Shown: positions 53,883-63,864, numbered from the stretch's first letter. The stretch is DNA of 64,000 bases from Nocardioides sp. (GCF_030019515.1 NZ_JASEEQ010000002.1:372001-436000); one strand, 5' to 3'. The notes: generated by a model from the letters alone, not told the origin. Numbers and translations: made by a program.

Positions 53883-55265
53883 ACCGTTCGACCGACCCGC
53901 ACTGGGAGCGCCTGTCGCTGTGGCACGACAGTGTCGACGGCGACTGGACGCCCCGTCCCGCCCTCGCCGGCGACGTCGAGGCGGACGTCGCGATCGTGGG
54001 CGCGGGCTTCACCGGGCTGTGGACGGCGTACTACCTCGCCGAGGCCGACCCGACGCTGCGGATCGTGGTGCTCGAGGCCGAGACCGCGGGCTTCGGTGCG
54101 TCGGGGCGCAACGGCGGCTGGTGCTCGGCTGTTCCCCGCATCCCTGACGACCCTCGCCGGGCTCGCGGACCGCGACGGCGCGCTCGCCCAGCACCGCGCC
54201 ATGCGCGAGACCGTCGACGAGGTCGTCAAGGTCGCCGCGGCCGAGGGGATCGACGCGCACGTCGCCAAGGGCGGCACGATCGCGCTGGCCCGCAGCCGCG
54301 CCCAGTGGCGCCGGGCCCGGGCCGAGGTCGCCGAGGCGCGGCGCTGGGACCGCGACGAGGACGACCTGCGGCTGCTCGACCGGGCCGAGGCGACCGCGGT
54401 GCTCCGGGGCAGCCGGACCGTGGGCGCGACGTACACCCCCGACTGCGCGGCCATCCACCCGGCGCGCCTGGTGCGCGGCCTGGCGGAGGCGGTCGAGCGG
54501 CGCGGCGTGACCATCCACGAGCGCACCCGGGTCCGCTCCATCGGTCCGGGCCGGGCGCACACCGCGGACGGCGACGTGCGCGCGTCGACCGTGGTCCGGG
54601 CGACCGAGGGCTACACCGCCTCCTTGCGCGGCGAGGAGCGCACCCTGGTCCCGGTCTACTCGCTGATCATCGCGACCGAGCCGCTGCCGCCCTCGACGTG
54701 GGAGGAGATCGGGCTGGCCCGGCGCGAGACGTTCACCGACCACCGGCACCTGATCGTCTACGGCCAGCGGACGGCGGACGACCGGCTGGTGTTCGGTGGC
54801 CGCGGCGCGCCGTACCACCTCGGGTCGCGGATCCGCCCGGAGTACGACCGCGACGAGGCGGTCTTCGCCCGCCTCTACGCCACCCTGGTCGACCTGTTCC
54901 CGGTGCTCGCCGGCACCCGGGTCACGCACGCGTGGGGCGGCGCGCTCGGCATCCCCCGGGACTGGTGCGCCTCGGTCGGGCTGGACCGGGACACCGGACT
55001 CGCCTGGGCCGGCGGGTACGTCGGGGACGGGGTCAGCACCACCAACCTCGCCGGCCGCACCCTGCGCGACCTGGTGCTCGATCGGGACACCGAGCTCACC
55101 CGGCTGCCGTGGGTGGGTCACCGCTCGCCGGACTGGGAGCGCGAGCCGCTGCGCTGGCTGGGCATCAACGTCGGCCTGCGGGCGATGACCCTCGCCGACG
55201 CGGAGGAGTCCGTCACCCGACTGCCGAGCCTGGTCGCCCGGGCCGTCTCGCCGCTGCTCGGCTGA
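53867..55265 (+). pseudogene. Frameshifted FAD-dependent amine oxidase (PuuB/DadA-like)
   Basis: The first part (from GTG 53867, overlapping the Lrp-type gene) contains the FAD motif VAIVGAGFTGLWTAYYLAEAD and ends with ASGRNGGWCSA. The sense then continues in the next frame as LFPASLTTLAGLADRDG through HLGSRIRPEY, GGALGIPRDWC and AGGYVGDGVSTTNLAGR to the stop at 55265. One base is missing around 54125-54130; family members read GGWCSALFP across this point. It resembles gamma-glutamylputrescine oxidase. Either it is a recent pseudogene or the sequence has an error there. Confidence 0.85.
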
Positions 55266-55289
55266 CCCGGGTCGGCCCGGCCGACGCGG

Positions 55290-56723
55290 CTACCCGAGCC
55301 CGTTGGCCGCCGTGTCCTCGGGCTTGGTCGTCGAGCGCACCCACGCGTCGAAGAGCCCGCCGAGGTCCTGGCCGCTGACCTGCTCGGCGAGCGCCTGGAA
55401 CTGCGCGGTGCTGCCGGTGCCGCCGGCGTGCTCGGAGACCCACCGACCGGTCAGGGTGGCGAAGTCGGCGTCGCCGACCCGGTTGCGCAGCGCGGCCAGC
55501 GCCAGGCCGCCGCGCTCGTAGACGAACGGGGCGAAGATCCAGCTCACACAGTCCTCGTGGCCCGGGCACGGGTCGGCGACCTGGTGGCCCCAGAACGGGT
55601 CGTCGGCGCTGCTGGTCCCGTACTCCTCGCGCAGCCAGGCGTCCGTCGTGGGCCCGCCGTGGGTCTCGGCGTAGTACTGCTCGAAGTAGGTCGCCCAGCC
55701 CTCGTTGAGCCAGATGTCGGTCCAGCCCTCGACCGCGACCGAGTCCCCGAACCACTGGTGGGCCAGCTCGTGGACGACGATGGATACCGCGCCCGGCCCG
55801 TCGCCCATCCACGGGTACGTCGGGCGGGTCTGGTTCTCGAGCGCGAAGCCGACCGGCAGCGCCGTGGTGAGACCTCCGGTCGTGGAGAACGGGTAGTCGC
55901 CGACCTGACGCTCGAGCCACCGCAGCAGCCGCGGCGTCCGCTCCATCAGGCCCATCGCCACCTGTCGCTGGGCGGGGCTGAGCAGCTTCGAGACCGCGGC
56001 GTACCACGGCCGGCCGTCCAGGCGGCCCCGGGCGATCTCGAACCGGCCGGCCGCGAAGAACGCGAGGTACGGGACCATCGGCTCCCGGGCCTCCCAGGTG
56101 GTGGTGGCGAGACCGCCCCGGACCTCCCGGTCGACCCGGCGACCGTTGCCGATCACCTGGCTCTCCTTCGGGACCGTGATCGACATCCGCACGTGCGCCC
56201 GGTCGAGCGGGTGGTCGTTGGACGGGAACCACCACGGCGCCATGTGCGGCTGGTTCATCGCGACGACCTCGTGGTCGCTGGCCAGCCAGTTGCTCTCCCC
56301 GGCGTAGGAGTACGCCGAGGGCCGGCCGGCGTACCGCACCACCACACGGACCGTCTCGCCCGTGTCGACCGGGTGCTTCACGACCAGCTCGTGGGGGGAC
56401 TTCTCGAAGCCGGCGTCGCGCCCGTCGACGCTCACCGACCGGACCGGCAGCAGGAGGTCGAGGTTGAAGCTCGACAGCGACTCGGTGGCGCGCAGGGTCA
56501 CCACCGTCCACCCGGACAGGTGCCGGTCGCCGAAGCGGTAGCGGTCGTGGATGTCGTAGCGCAGCACGTCGATGCCGCCGTTGCCGTCCAGCGGGAAATA
56601 GGGGTCCCCGATGCCTGCGGCCCCGGGCGGCGCCTCCGCGCGCCCCAGCGCCGGGGCCGAGGCGGCCGACGACCCCACGAGGGCGGCCGCAGCGGTCAGG
56701 GCGGCGATGCGGCGAGCGAGCAC
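55290..56723 (-). CDS. Secreted M1-family metallopeptidase
   Basis: The 477-residue zinc peptidase has a signal peptide (IAALTAAAALVGSSAASAPA, from GTG 56723). The catalytic site is IVVHELAHQWFGDSV followed 18 residues later by NEGWATYFE, the M1 HExxH...E layout. It lacks the GAMEN exopeptidase motif in standard form; GFALENQT is at that position. The long helical C-terminal domain is also absent, so it belongs to the short exported M1 group. It converges with the oxidase gene. Confidence 0.9.
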   Translation of the reverse strand: MLARRIAALTAAAALVGSSAASAPALGRAEAPPGAAGIGDPYFPLDGNGGIDVLRYDIHDRYRFGDRHLSGWTVVTLRATESLSSFNLDLLLPVRSVSVDGRDAGFEKSPHELVVKHPVDTGETVRVVVRYAGRPSAYSYAGESNWLASDHEVVAMNQPHMAPWWFPSNDHPLDRAHVRMSITVPKESQVIGNGRRVDREVRGGLATTTWEAREPMVPYLAFFAAGRFEIARGRLDGRPWYAAVSKLLSPAQRQVAMGLMERTPRLLRWLERQVGDYPFSTTGGLTTALPVGFALENQTRPTYPWMGDGPGAVSIVVHELAHQWFGDSVAVEGWTDIWLNEGWATYFEQYYAETHGGPTTDAWLREEYGTSSADDPFWGHQVADPCPGHEDCVSWIFAPFVYERGGLALAALRNRVGDADFATLTGRWVSEHAGGTGSTAQFQALAEQVSGQDLGGLFDAWVRSTTKPEDTAANGLG

Positions 56724-56849
56724 GCCTGCAACCTATCCGAAGGCGCATCCGACGACCGGGGCATATTCGGTTGCGTCGCCACCGGCGCCGCACCACACTC
56801 GACGCAGCCGTCCGGCGCCCGCCGGGTGCCCGATCGAGAGGAGCGTGAC

Positions 56850-56972
56850 ATGTCCACGACTGTCCTTGGCCTGTCCGCAGACCACGCCCCCTCGATCTCC
56901 TGGAGCACCTACAGCGATGTCTCACGACTTCACGCAGTACACGCACGACACCTCCGGCACCGACGACCCTGA
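56850..56972 (+). CDS. Short upstream ORF overlapping the RIO kinase start
   Basis: A 40-codon frame starts at ATG 56850 behind a good ribosome site (GAGAGGAGCGTGAC). It reads MSTTVLGLSADHAPSISWST and ends 53 bases inside the kinase gene. Its C-terminus is Arg/His-rich. It could be a translation-coupling leader or a small protein. No family is recognised. Confidence 0.4.
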   Translation: MSTTVLGLSADHAPSISWSTYSDVSRLHAVHARHLRHRRP

Positions 56973-57819
56973 TCCCGACCCCGCCTTCGTCTTCGACTTC
57001 ACGGCGTACGACGACCCCGACGACGACACCCAGCGCTGGTCGACGTGGCTCGACGTCGAGCCGCTCTGCCGGGGCCCGGAGCCCCGCCCCGACTGGGTGG
57101 TGACCTCGCAGGCCGCGGTCGACACCGAGCTCGGCATCCTCAAGACCGGCAAGGAGGCGGACGCGTTCCTGCTCGAGCGCGCCGTCCCCGGCAGCCCTCC
57201 CCCGGACCGAGGGGGCCTGGGGCAGTCGGTCGTCATGGTCGCGAAGCGCTACCGCAGCAACGACCACCGCACCTTCCACCGAGCGGCGGCCTACACGGAG
57301 GGCCGCAGCGTCAAGCGGTCGCGCGACCAGCGGGCCCTCAAGCGCAAGAGCACGTGGGGCAAGGTCGTCGCCAGCAGCGAGTGGGCCGTCTCGGAGTGGG
57401 ACGCGCTCAAGCGATGCTGGTCGCTCGGGCTGCCCGTCCCCTACCCGGTGCAGATCGACGGCACGGAGATCCTGATGGAGTGGATCACCGACGACGACGG
57501 GGAGAGCGCGCCGCGCCTCGCGCAGACCCGGCCCGAGCGCGACCTGCTGGCGTCGTACTTCGACCAGCTGCGCGACGTGCTCGCGACGATGGTCGGCGAC
57601 GGGATCGTCCACGGCGACCTGTCGGCGTACAACCTGCTGGCCGCCGGGGAGCGGCTGGTCGTCATCGACCTGCCGCAGATCGTCGACCTGGCCGGCAACC
57701 CCAACGGCCTGGACTTCCTGCTGCGCGACTGCGCGAACGTGTGCGGCTGGTTCCGCTCCCGCGGGCTCGCGGTGGACGAGCAGGACCTCTTCGCCGAGCT
57801 GATGGCCCACGCGTTCTAG
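56917..57819 (+). CDS. RIO-family serine/threonine kinase
   Basis: An atypical protein kinase of 300 residues starts at ATG 56917, with GGAG 10 bases upstream. LKTGKEADAFLLERA holds the nucleotide-loop region, MVAKRYR the Lys, VHGDLSAYNLLAAG the catalytic loop and VIDLPQIVDLAGNPNG the metal-binding Asp, as in RIO1. Bacterial RIO proteins are little studied; the target is unknown. The N-terminus is very acidic (DDPDPDP). Confidence 0.88.
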   Translation: MSHDFTQYTHDTSGTDDPDPDPAFVFDFTAYDDPDDDTQRWSTWLDVEPLCRGPEPRPDWVVTSQAAVDTELGILKTGKEADAFLLERAVPGSPPPDRGGLGQSVVMVAKRYRSNDHRTFHRAAAYTEGRSVKRSRDQRALKRKSTWGKVVASSEWAVSEWDALKRCWSLGLPVPYPVQIDGTEILMEWITDDDGESAPRLAQTRPERDLLASYFDQLRDVLATMVGDGIVHGDLSAYNLLAAGERLVVIDLPQIVDLAGNPNGLDFLLRDCANVCGWFRSRGLAVDEQDLFAELMAHAF

Positions 57820-57840
57820 CGGGGGCCCTAGGTTGACCGT

Positions 57841-58926
57841 GTGAAGCGCACCCGCGGCCGCGTCGTCCACGTCGAGACCCTGGCGGATCTCGACCGGCGC
57901 CTGGCCGCGGGCGCGACCACGCTGCGCGGCTGGCGGATCCGCGGAGTCGACCTGTCCCGGCGGCACGACGCGCTGGCCCGGGTCCAGGTCTCCGGCGCGA
58001 CCTTCCTGGGGTGCACGTTCGCCGCGGGCGACGAGGCGATGGTGCGCGCGGCGGGCGCCCTGGTGCTGCCGGCCACCCCGGAGACGCCGGTCGACACCGC
58101 GCGCACCACGCTCTACACGGCCGAGGAGCTGTACGACGTCCCCGACTACGCCGACTCACTCGACGCGCGGGCCTACGCCTGGTCGCAGCGGCCCACGACC
58201 CGCGACAAGGCGCTGACGCGGGCCCTGCACGACCATGCGGTCGACCTGGCCCTCGAGTCGTGGGTCGAGGGACGACACCTGGTCGGTGTGATGGGCGGCC
58301 ACACGGCCCAGCGCGACGACCCGTGGTTCGCGGACGCCGCCCGCCTCGGGGCGGCGCTCGGGGCCGGCCACACCGTCGCGACCGGCGGCGGCCCGGGAGC
58401 GATGGAGGCCGCGAACCTCGGAGCCTGGCTGGCGCAGCGGCCCGATGCCCTCGACGACGCCCTGTCGATGCTGGCCGCGGTGCCGTCGTACCGCCCCTCG
58501 GTCGGAGCGTGGGCCGACCGCGCCTTCGCGGTCCGGGCCCGGTTCCCGGACGGCGTCGAGTCGCTCGGCATCCCGACCTGGCACTACGGGCACGAGCCGC
58601 CCAACGTGTTCGCGACCGCCATCGCGAAGTACTTCCGCAACTCGACCCGCGAGGCCACGCTGCTGGAGGTCTGCGACGCCGGGATCGTGTTCCTTCCCGG
58701 CGCCGGCGGGACCGTGCAGGAGGTCTTCCAGGACGCCTGTGAGAACTACTACGCGGATGAGTCCTCGATCGCGCCGATGGTCCTGGTCGGGGCGCGCTAC
58801 TGGACCGAGGAGCTCCCGGCCTGGCCGCTGCTGAGCCGGCTCGCCCGCGGTCGACCGATGCAGGGCCACGTCCATCTCGTCGACTCCTGGCAGGAGGCGG
58901 CGAACCTGTTCGTTTCGGGGACGTGA
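57841..58926 (+). CDS. LOG-family nucleotide phosphoribohydrolase-like protein
   Basis: A 361-residue protein with a Rossmann-like LOG core. VGVMGGHTAQRDDPWF, TGGGPGAMEAANLGAW and LPGAGGTVQEVFQ are the nucleotide-binding and catalytic PGGxGTxxE elements; the motif here reads PGAGGTVQE. The N-terminal 120 residues form a pentapeptide-like or extra domain (GWRIRGVDLSRRHDALARVQ) absent from small cytokinin-type LOGs. It is closest in layout to nucleotide 5'-monophosphate nucleosidases. It starts 22 bases after the RIO kinase gene. Confidence 0.82.
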   Translation: MKRTRGRVVHVETLADLDRRLAAGATTLRGWRIRGVDLSRRHDALARVQVSGATFLGCTFAAGDEAMVRAAGALVLPATPETPVDTARTTLYTAEELYDVPDYADSLDARAYAWSQRPTTRDKALTRALHDHAVDLALESWVEGRHLVGVMGGHTAQRDDPWFADAARLGAALGAGHTVATGGGPGAMEAANLGAWLAQRPDALDDALSMLAAVPSYRPSVGAWADRAFAVRARFPDGVESLGIPTWHYGHEPPNVFATAIAKYFRNSTREATLLEVCDAGIVFLPGAGGTVQEVFQDACENYYADESSIAPMVLVGARYWTEELPAWPLLSRLARGRPMQGHVHLVDSWQEAANLFVSGT

Positions 58927-58953
58927 CCGGCCGGCGAAGCCTAGATTGACGCG

Positions 58954-60585
58954 GTGCAGATCTCCCGTCGCGACCTCTTCCGTTCCGCCGCCGCAGTCGG
59001 TGGCGCCGCCGCTCTCGGCGGGCTCGGTGGCCTGTCCGCCGAGGCCGTCGCCGGCACCGGGCCCGCGGCCCGGGCCGCCCGTGTCGCCACCCGCTCCACC
59101 GTGCTCGTGCGCGGCCCGGAGGGTCCCGGCGGCTACCGACCCGTCGTCACCGCGGCCGGCGAGGCCTGGCAGGTCCGCACCCAGCTCGGGACCACGGCGA
59201 AGGCGGGGCGTGCCTCGCGGCGCCGGCCGATGGTGGCGTTCACCCAGATCAGCGACGTGCACATCGTCGACACCGAGTCACCGATGCGGGTCGAGAACGC
59301 CGAGGCGTTCAGCAAGTCGGCGTACCGACCGCAGGAGTTCCTGACCCTGCACGTCGCCGAGGCCATGGTCCAGGGCATCAACGCCGTGCAGACCGGCCCG
59401 GCGACCGGCCGGCCGATCGCGTTCACCCTGCAGACCGGCGACAACGCCGACAACGCGCAGTACAACGAGGTGCGCTGGAACATCGACGTCCTCGACGGCG
59501 GCACCATCCAGCCCGACTCGGGCGACCACACCAAGACCGAGAGCGTCGCCGACTCGCTCGACCCGGCGCTCTACGACGTGATGTTCTGGCACCCGGAGGG
59601 CACCCCCGAGGGGAAGACCGACGACGACGCACGCGCGAAGTACGGCTTCCCCACGATCCCGGGCCTGCTGGACCGGGCCCGTGCACCGTTCGAGGCCACC
59701 GGCCTGGACCTGCCGTGGTTCAGCGTGATGGGCAACCACGACAAGCTCGTGCAGGGCAACAACCACCCGACGGCGAGCGACCTCGCCCGGGCGACCGGCG
59801 ACAAGAAGACCGTCGGCGTCAAGAGCCGCACCGTCACGCCCGACCCGGACCGCCGCCAGCTCAGCACCGCCGAGATCGTCGAGGAGCACTTCTCGACCAC
59901 CGGCCTGCCGGTCGGACACGGCTTCACCGAGCAGAACCGCAGCGACGGCACCGCCTACTACACCTTCGACCGCGGCCGGTTCCGGTTCGTGGTGATGGAC
60001 ACGGTCAACGCGAACGGCGGCGACGAGGGCTCGCTCAGCCGGGCCCAGTTCGCCTGGATCAAGGACCTGATCGCGACCTCGCGACGCAAGCTGTTGGTAT
60101 TCTCCAGCCACCACCCGTCGTGGAGCATGGTCAACTCGCTGACCGGTGACGTCGACCCCGGGCCGCGCGTCCTCGGGACGGCGCTGGTCAACGAGCTGCT
60201 GAAGCACGACAACGTGATCGCGTGGGTCAACGGCCACACGCACACGAACAACATCAAGCCGCACGTCCGGAAGAAGGACGGGAAGATCCGCAACGGCTTC
60301 TGGGAGATCAACACCGCCTCGCACATCGACTGGCCCCAGCAGGGTCGGATCGTGGAGATCGCGAACAACCTCGACGGCACCCTGTCGATCTTCTCGACGA
60401 TGCTCGACCACGCGGCGCCGGTCACCTGGGACGAGAGCCGGCTGGACGAGCCGCTCCAGCTGGCCGCCCTGTCCCGCGAGCTCGCGGCCAACGACTGGCA
60501 GGAGCGCAGCAACGACCGGCGCGGCGCCCGCGGCGCCCGCAACGTCGAGCTGATCGTCCGGGCCCCCCGGTTCATGCGCGACTAG
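58954..60585 (+). CDS. Tat-exported metallophosphoesterase
   Basis: The 543-residue calcineurin-type phosphoesterase starts at GTG 58954, with the twin-arginine signal ISRRDLFRSAAAVGGAAALGG. Metal motifs are FTQISDVHIVD, TGDNADNAQ, FSVMGNHDKLVQ, FSSHHPSWSM and VNGHTHTNNI. It matches the actinobacterial secreted PPA1498-type family that I recall. Substrate unknown. A hairpin terminator follows at 60654. Confidence 0.9.
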   Translation: MQISRRDLFRSAAAVGGAAALGGLGGLSAEAVAGTGPAARAARVATRSTVLVRGPEGPGGYRPVVTAAGEAWQVRTQLGTTAKAGRASRRRPMVAFTQISDVHIVDTESPMRVENAEAFSKSAYRPQEFLTLHVAEAMVQGINAVQTGPATGRPIAFTLQTGDNADNAQYNEVRWNIDVLDGGTIQPDSGDHTKTESVADSLDPALYDVMFWHPEGTPEGKTDDDARAKYGFPTIPGLLDRARAPFEATGLDLPWFSVMGNHDKLVQGNNHPTASDLARATGDKKTVGVKSRTVTPDPDRRQLSTAEIVEEHFSTTGLPVGHGFTEQNRSDGTAYYTFDRGRFRFVVMDTVNANGGDEGSLSRAQFAWIKDLIATSRRKLLVFSSHHPSWSMVNSLTGDVDPGPRVLGTALVNELLKHDNVIAWVNGHTHTNNIKPHVRKKDGKIRNGFWEINTASHIDWPQQGRIVEIANNLDGTLSIFSTMLDHAAPVTWDESRLDEPLQLAALSRELAANDWQERSNDRRGARGARNVELIVRAPRFMRD

Positions 60586-60653
60586 CACGGACTCAGGCCG
60601 CGCGGCGGTGCAACCGGCCCGGCGACGTACGCGGGGCCGCGTGGTGGATCCTT

Positions 60654-60678
60654 CCGAGACGGTGTCCATCCGTCTCGG
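60654..60678. terminator. Bidirectional hairpin between convergent genes
   Basis: CCGAGACGG (60654-60662) pairs with CCGTCTCGG (60670-60678), loop TGTCCAT. It lies between the metallophosphoesterase (plus) and rlmN (minus) stops and can serve both. Confidence 0.6.
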
Positions 60679-60741
60679 ACGATGCCGATCGTCACCGAAC
60701 GCGCGCCGATGGCGACGCGAACGCCACGTGAATGCTGGCGG

Positions 60742-61872
60742 TCAGGCCTCGGTGGCTGCCAGCTGCCCGCAGGCCCCGTCGATCTCGCGGCCGCGGGTGT
60801 CGCGCACGGTGGTGGGGATCCCCTTGGCCTCGAGCCGGCGTACGAACTCGCGCTCGTCGGCGGGGTCGGACGCGGTCCACTTGGAGCCGGGCGTCGGGTT
60901 CAGCGGGATCAGGTTCGCGTGCACCCACCCCCAGTCGCCGTAGGAGCGGAGCACGTCGCCGAGCAGGTCGGCGCGCCAGGCCTGGTCGTTGATGCCGCGC
61001 ATCATGGCGTACTCGATCGAGACCCGACGCCTGGTGACCTTGGCGTAGTTCCACGCGGCCTCGACGGTCTCCGCGACCGAGAACCGGGTGTTGATCGGCA
61101 CCAGCTCGTTGCGCAGCTCGTCGTCGGGGGCGTGCAGCGACAGCGCCAGCGTGACCGGGATGCCCTCGTCCGCGAGCTGGCGCATCCGCGGCACCAGGCC
61201 GACGGTGGAGACCGTGATGCCACGGGCGCTCATCCCGAGCCCGTCCGGTGCCGGGTCGGTGAGCCGGCGGACGGCGCCGAGCACGGCCTTGTAGTTGGCC
61301 AGTGGCTCGCCCATGCCCATGAACACGACGTTGGACACCCGTCCCGGGCCGCCGGGCACCTCGTCGCGGGCGAGCGCCCGGGCGCCGGCCACGACCTGCT
61401 CGACGATCTCGGCGGTCGACATGTTGCGCTGCAGGCCGCCCTGGCCGGTCGCGCAGAACGGACAGGCCATCCCGCAGCCGGCCTGGCTCGAGACGCACAT
61501 CGTGACCCGGTCGGGGTAGCGCATCAGCACCGACTCCACGAGCGCACCGTCGAAGAGCCGCCACAGGGTCTTGCGGGTGGTGCCGCGGTCGGCCTCCATC
61601 GTGCGCAGCGGCGTCATCAGCTCGGGCAGCAGCCCGGCCACCAGCTCGGCGCGCTGGCCGGCCGGCAGGTCGGTCATCTGGTCGGGGTCGTCGACGAGCC
61701 TGGAGAAGTAGTGGGTGGAGAGCTGCTTGGCCCGGAAGCCCGGCAGCCCGAGCTCCTTCGCGTGCGCCGTGCGCTCGTCCGGCGCGAGGTCGGCCAGGTG
61801 CCGCGGCGGCTTCCTGCGGCCGCGCGGCTCGTCGAAGACCAGGGGCAGGGGGGTGCGCTCGGAGTCGGACAT
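60742..61872 (-). CDS. rlmN: 23S rRNA/tRNA adenine-C2 methyltransferase RlmN
   Basis: This radical-SAM enzyme methylates A2503 of 23S rRNA and A37 of some tRNAs. The 376-residue product has the cluster motif [11 protein letters not shown] (the three ligating Cys), [21 protein letters not shown] and the C-terminal EIDGACGQL with the second catalytic Cys. It belongs to the core block with cdsA, frr and pyrH. Confidence 0.96.
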   Translation of the reverse strand: MSDSERTPLPLVFDEPRGRRKPPRHLADLAPDERTAHAKELGLPGFRAKQLSTHYFSRLVDDPDQMTDLPAGQRAELVAGLLPELMTPLRTMEADRGTTRKTLWRLFDGALVESVLMRYPDRVTMCVSSQAGCGMACPFCATGQGGLQRNMSTAEIVEQVVAGARALARDEVPGGPGRVSNVVFMGMGEPLANYKAVLGAVRRLTDPAPDGLGMSARGITVSTVGLVPRMRQLADEGIPVTLALSLHAPDDELRNELVPINTRFSVAETVEAAWNYAKVTRRRVSIEYAMMRGINDQAWRADLLGDVLRSYGDWGWVHANLIPLNPTPGSKWTASDPADEREFVRRLEAKGIPTTVRDTRGREIDGACGQLAATEA

Positions 61873-61962
61873 CAGGGGTCGATCATCCCACCCGGGCGGG
61901 CAGCGGCACGATTCGCCGGAGCCGCTGCGTCGGCCGGCGCGGGGCCGGCGGGCCGGTCGACC

Positions 61963-62307
61963 TCAGCTCTGGTAGGTGACCATGAACCAGAGGACGACGG
62001 CGCTGACGCCGCCGACGACGAGCGCGGTCACGCCCATCCCGATCAGCATGTACTTGCCGAAGCGGCGGGTGCGCGGCGCGATCACCAGGCCGATCGGCAC
62101 CGCCAGGGTCACCAGGACCAGCGGGAACAGGTCCTCGGCCGTGTGGTACTCGAAGATCCAGCCCAGGATCGCCGCGAACAGGCCCGGTACGACGATCACG
62201 AACGCCAGGCCGGTGAAGAAGCCGGCCAGCGACAGGAACGTCGGGTGGTCGCGGTGCCACCAGTCGGGCTGGCGCTCGCCGGCGGGGGCCTGTTCGTCGG
62301 TGGACAT
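61963..62307 (-). CDS. Small four-helix-like membrane protein
   Basis: The 114-residue protein has a hydrophilic N-terminus (RQPDWWHRDHPTF) and about three hydrophobic segments (LAGFFTGLAFVIVVPGLFAA, FPLVLVTLAVPIGLVI, GVTALVVGGVSAVVLWF). A protein of this type is common between rlmN and cdsA in related actinobacteria, function unknown. GTG 62310 directly precedes the ATG chosen here. Confidence 0.75.
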   Translation of the reverse strand: MSTDEQAPAGERQPDWWHRDHPTFLSLAGFFTGLAFVIVVPGLFAAILGWIFEYHTAEDLFPLVLVTLAVPIGLVIAPRTRRFGKYMLIGMGVTALVVGGVSAVVLWFMVTYQS

Positions 62308-62365
62308 CACGCCGACTCTACGACCGGATCGACCTCGGTCACGTCCGGCATGCCGAGGGCGGCCA

Positions 62366-63292
62366 TCAGTAGACCAGGTAGTGGAGCAGCAGCCAGATCG
62401 GGGCGATCGTGGCGAGCAGCGAGTCGAGGCGGTCCATCAGGCCGCCGTGGCCCGGGATCACCTGGCTCATGTCCTTGATGCCGAGGTCGCGCTTGATCAC
62501 CGACTCGCACAGGTCGCCGAGCGTGGCCATCACCACGGCGATCAGGCCGAGCAGCAGCCCGACCCACCAGTCGCCGTCGAGCAGGTAGACGACCAGCGCC
62601 CAGCCGGCCACCAGGCAGAAGACCACCGACCCCGCGAAGCCCTCCCAGGACTTCTTCGGCGAGATCACCGGCGCCATCGGGTGTCGCCCGAAGAGCACCC
62701 CGGCGACGTACCCCCCGATGTCGGAGGCGATGGTGACCACCACGAACGCCACGATCCCCTGCACGCCCGCGTCGTCGAAGCCGGCGGCGTTGACGCCGCC
62801 GCCCTCCGCGAGCAGCAGCGCGACGAACGCTCCGAGGAACGGTACGTAGACGAGGCTGAACACCGAGGCCGTGGCGTTCTGGACGTAGCCTTCGACCCCT
62901 CGCTGCAGCAGCCAGAGCATGATCACCAGCGCCGTCACGGCGGTCGCGGTGACCAGCGCCGGCGCGCCCCAGAAGTACGCGACCGCGACCATGACGACGC
63001 CGCCGACCATCAGCGGCTGCTCGGGGAGGTCGATGCCCTTGGCGTGGAAGCCCCGGTGCAGCTCCCAGATCGCGACCACGATCGCCACGGCGACGATCAC
63101 CATGAAGGCGGTCTTCCAGAACAGCAGCGAGAGCGCGATGGCGCCCAGCAGGACGATCCCGGACGCGAACGCCGCACGCAGGTCACGGCCCGCGCGGCCG
63201 TGGTCCTTCGCGGGCGGACTCGGGTCGGACGGCACCGACGAGGGGACGGGGGGCGGGCTGGCCGGCGGCATCGCGGACGGAGCGTCGGACAT
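62366..63292 (-). CDS. cdsA: Phosphatidate cytidylyltransferase
   Basis: The integral membrane enzyme makes CDP-diacylglycerol from phosphatidate and CTP. The 308 residues have a Pro/Ser-rich cytosolic N-terminus (about 1-40), about eight transmembrane helices and the C-terminal signature SPKKSWEGFAG ... GHGGLMDRLDSLL, with the conserved Asp pair. It starts 14 bases after frr. Confidence 0.95.
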   Translation of the reverse strand: MSDAPSAMPPASPPPVPSSVPSDPSPPAKDHGRAGRDLRAAFASGIVLLGAIALSLLFWKTAFMVIVAVAIVVAIWELHRGFHAKGIDLPEQPLMVGGVVMVAVAYFWGAPALVTATAVTALVIMLWLLQRGVEGYVQNATASVFSLVYVPFLGAFVALLLAEGGGVNAAGFDDAGVQGIVAFVVVTIASDIGGYVAGVLFGRHPMAPVISPKKSWEGFAGSVVFCLVAGWALVVYLLDGDWWVGLLLGLIAVVMATLGDLCESVIKRDLGIKDMSQVIPGHGGLMDRLDSLLATIAPIWLLLHYLVY

Positions 63293-63306
63293 GGTTATCC
63301 GAGTGC

Positions 63307-63864
63307 TCAGACCTCGAGCAGCTCGGCCTCCTTGTGCTTGAGCATCTCGTCGATGGCCTCGGTGTGCTTCTTGGTCAGGCCGTCCAGGCGCTTCTCGGCG
63401 CCGGTCAGGTCGTCCTCACCGACCTCGCCGTCCTTCTCGAGGCGCTCGAGGTGCTGCTTGGCCGTGCGCCGCAGGTTGCGGACCGCCACGCGGCCCTCCT
63501 CGGCCTTGTGCCGAGTGACCTTGATGTACTCCTTGCGGCGCTCCTCGGTGAGCTCCGGGAACACGCAGCGGATCACCTTGCCGTCGTCGGCCGGGTTCAC
63601 GCCGAGGTCGGAGTCGCGGATGGCCTTCAAGATGTTGTGCATCGCGCCCTGGTCGTAGGGGGCGATCAGGATGATCCGCGCCTCGGGCGCGGTGAACGAG
63701 GCGAGCTGCTGGAGCGGCGTGGGCGAGCCATAGTAGTCGACGACGACCTTGTTGAACATGCTCGGGTTGACCCGGCCGGCGCGGATCGCCGCGAACTCCT
63801 CGCGTGTCGCCTCGACCGACTTGCCCATCTTGCCGTCGGCCTCGTTGAGGATGTCGTTGATCAC
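63307..63864 (-). CDS. frr: Ribosome recycling factor
   Basis: RRF splits post-termination ribosomes together with EF-G. The 185-residue product is full length, with IRAGRVNPSMFNKVVVDYYG, LNPADDGKVIR-type GVNPADDGKVIRCVFPELTE and a C-terminal helix rich in Lys/Glu. It lies between pyrH and cdsA, as usual. Confidence 0.97.
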   Translation of the reverse strand: MINDILNEADGKMGKSVEATREEFAAIRAGRVNPSMFNKVVVDYYGSPTPLQQLASFTAPEARIILIAPYDQGAMHNILKAIRDSDLGVNPADDGKVIRCVFPELTEERRKEYIKVTRHKAEEGRVAVRNLRRTAKQHLERLEKDGEVGEDDLTGAEKRLDGLTKKHTEAIDEMLKHKEAELLEV

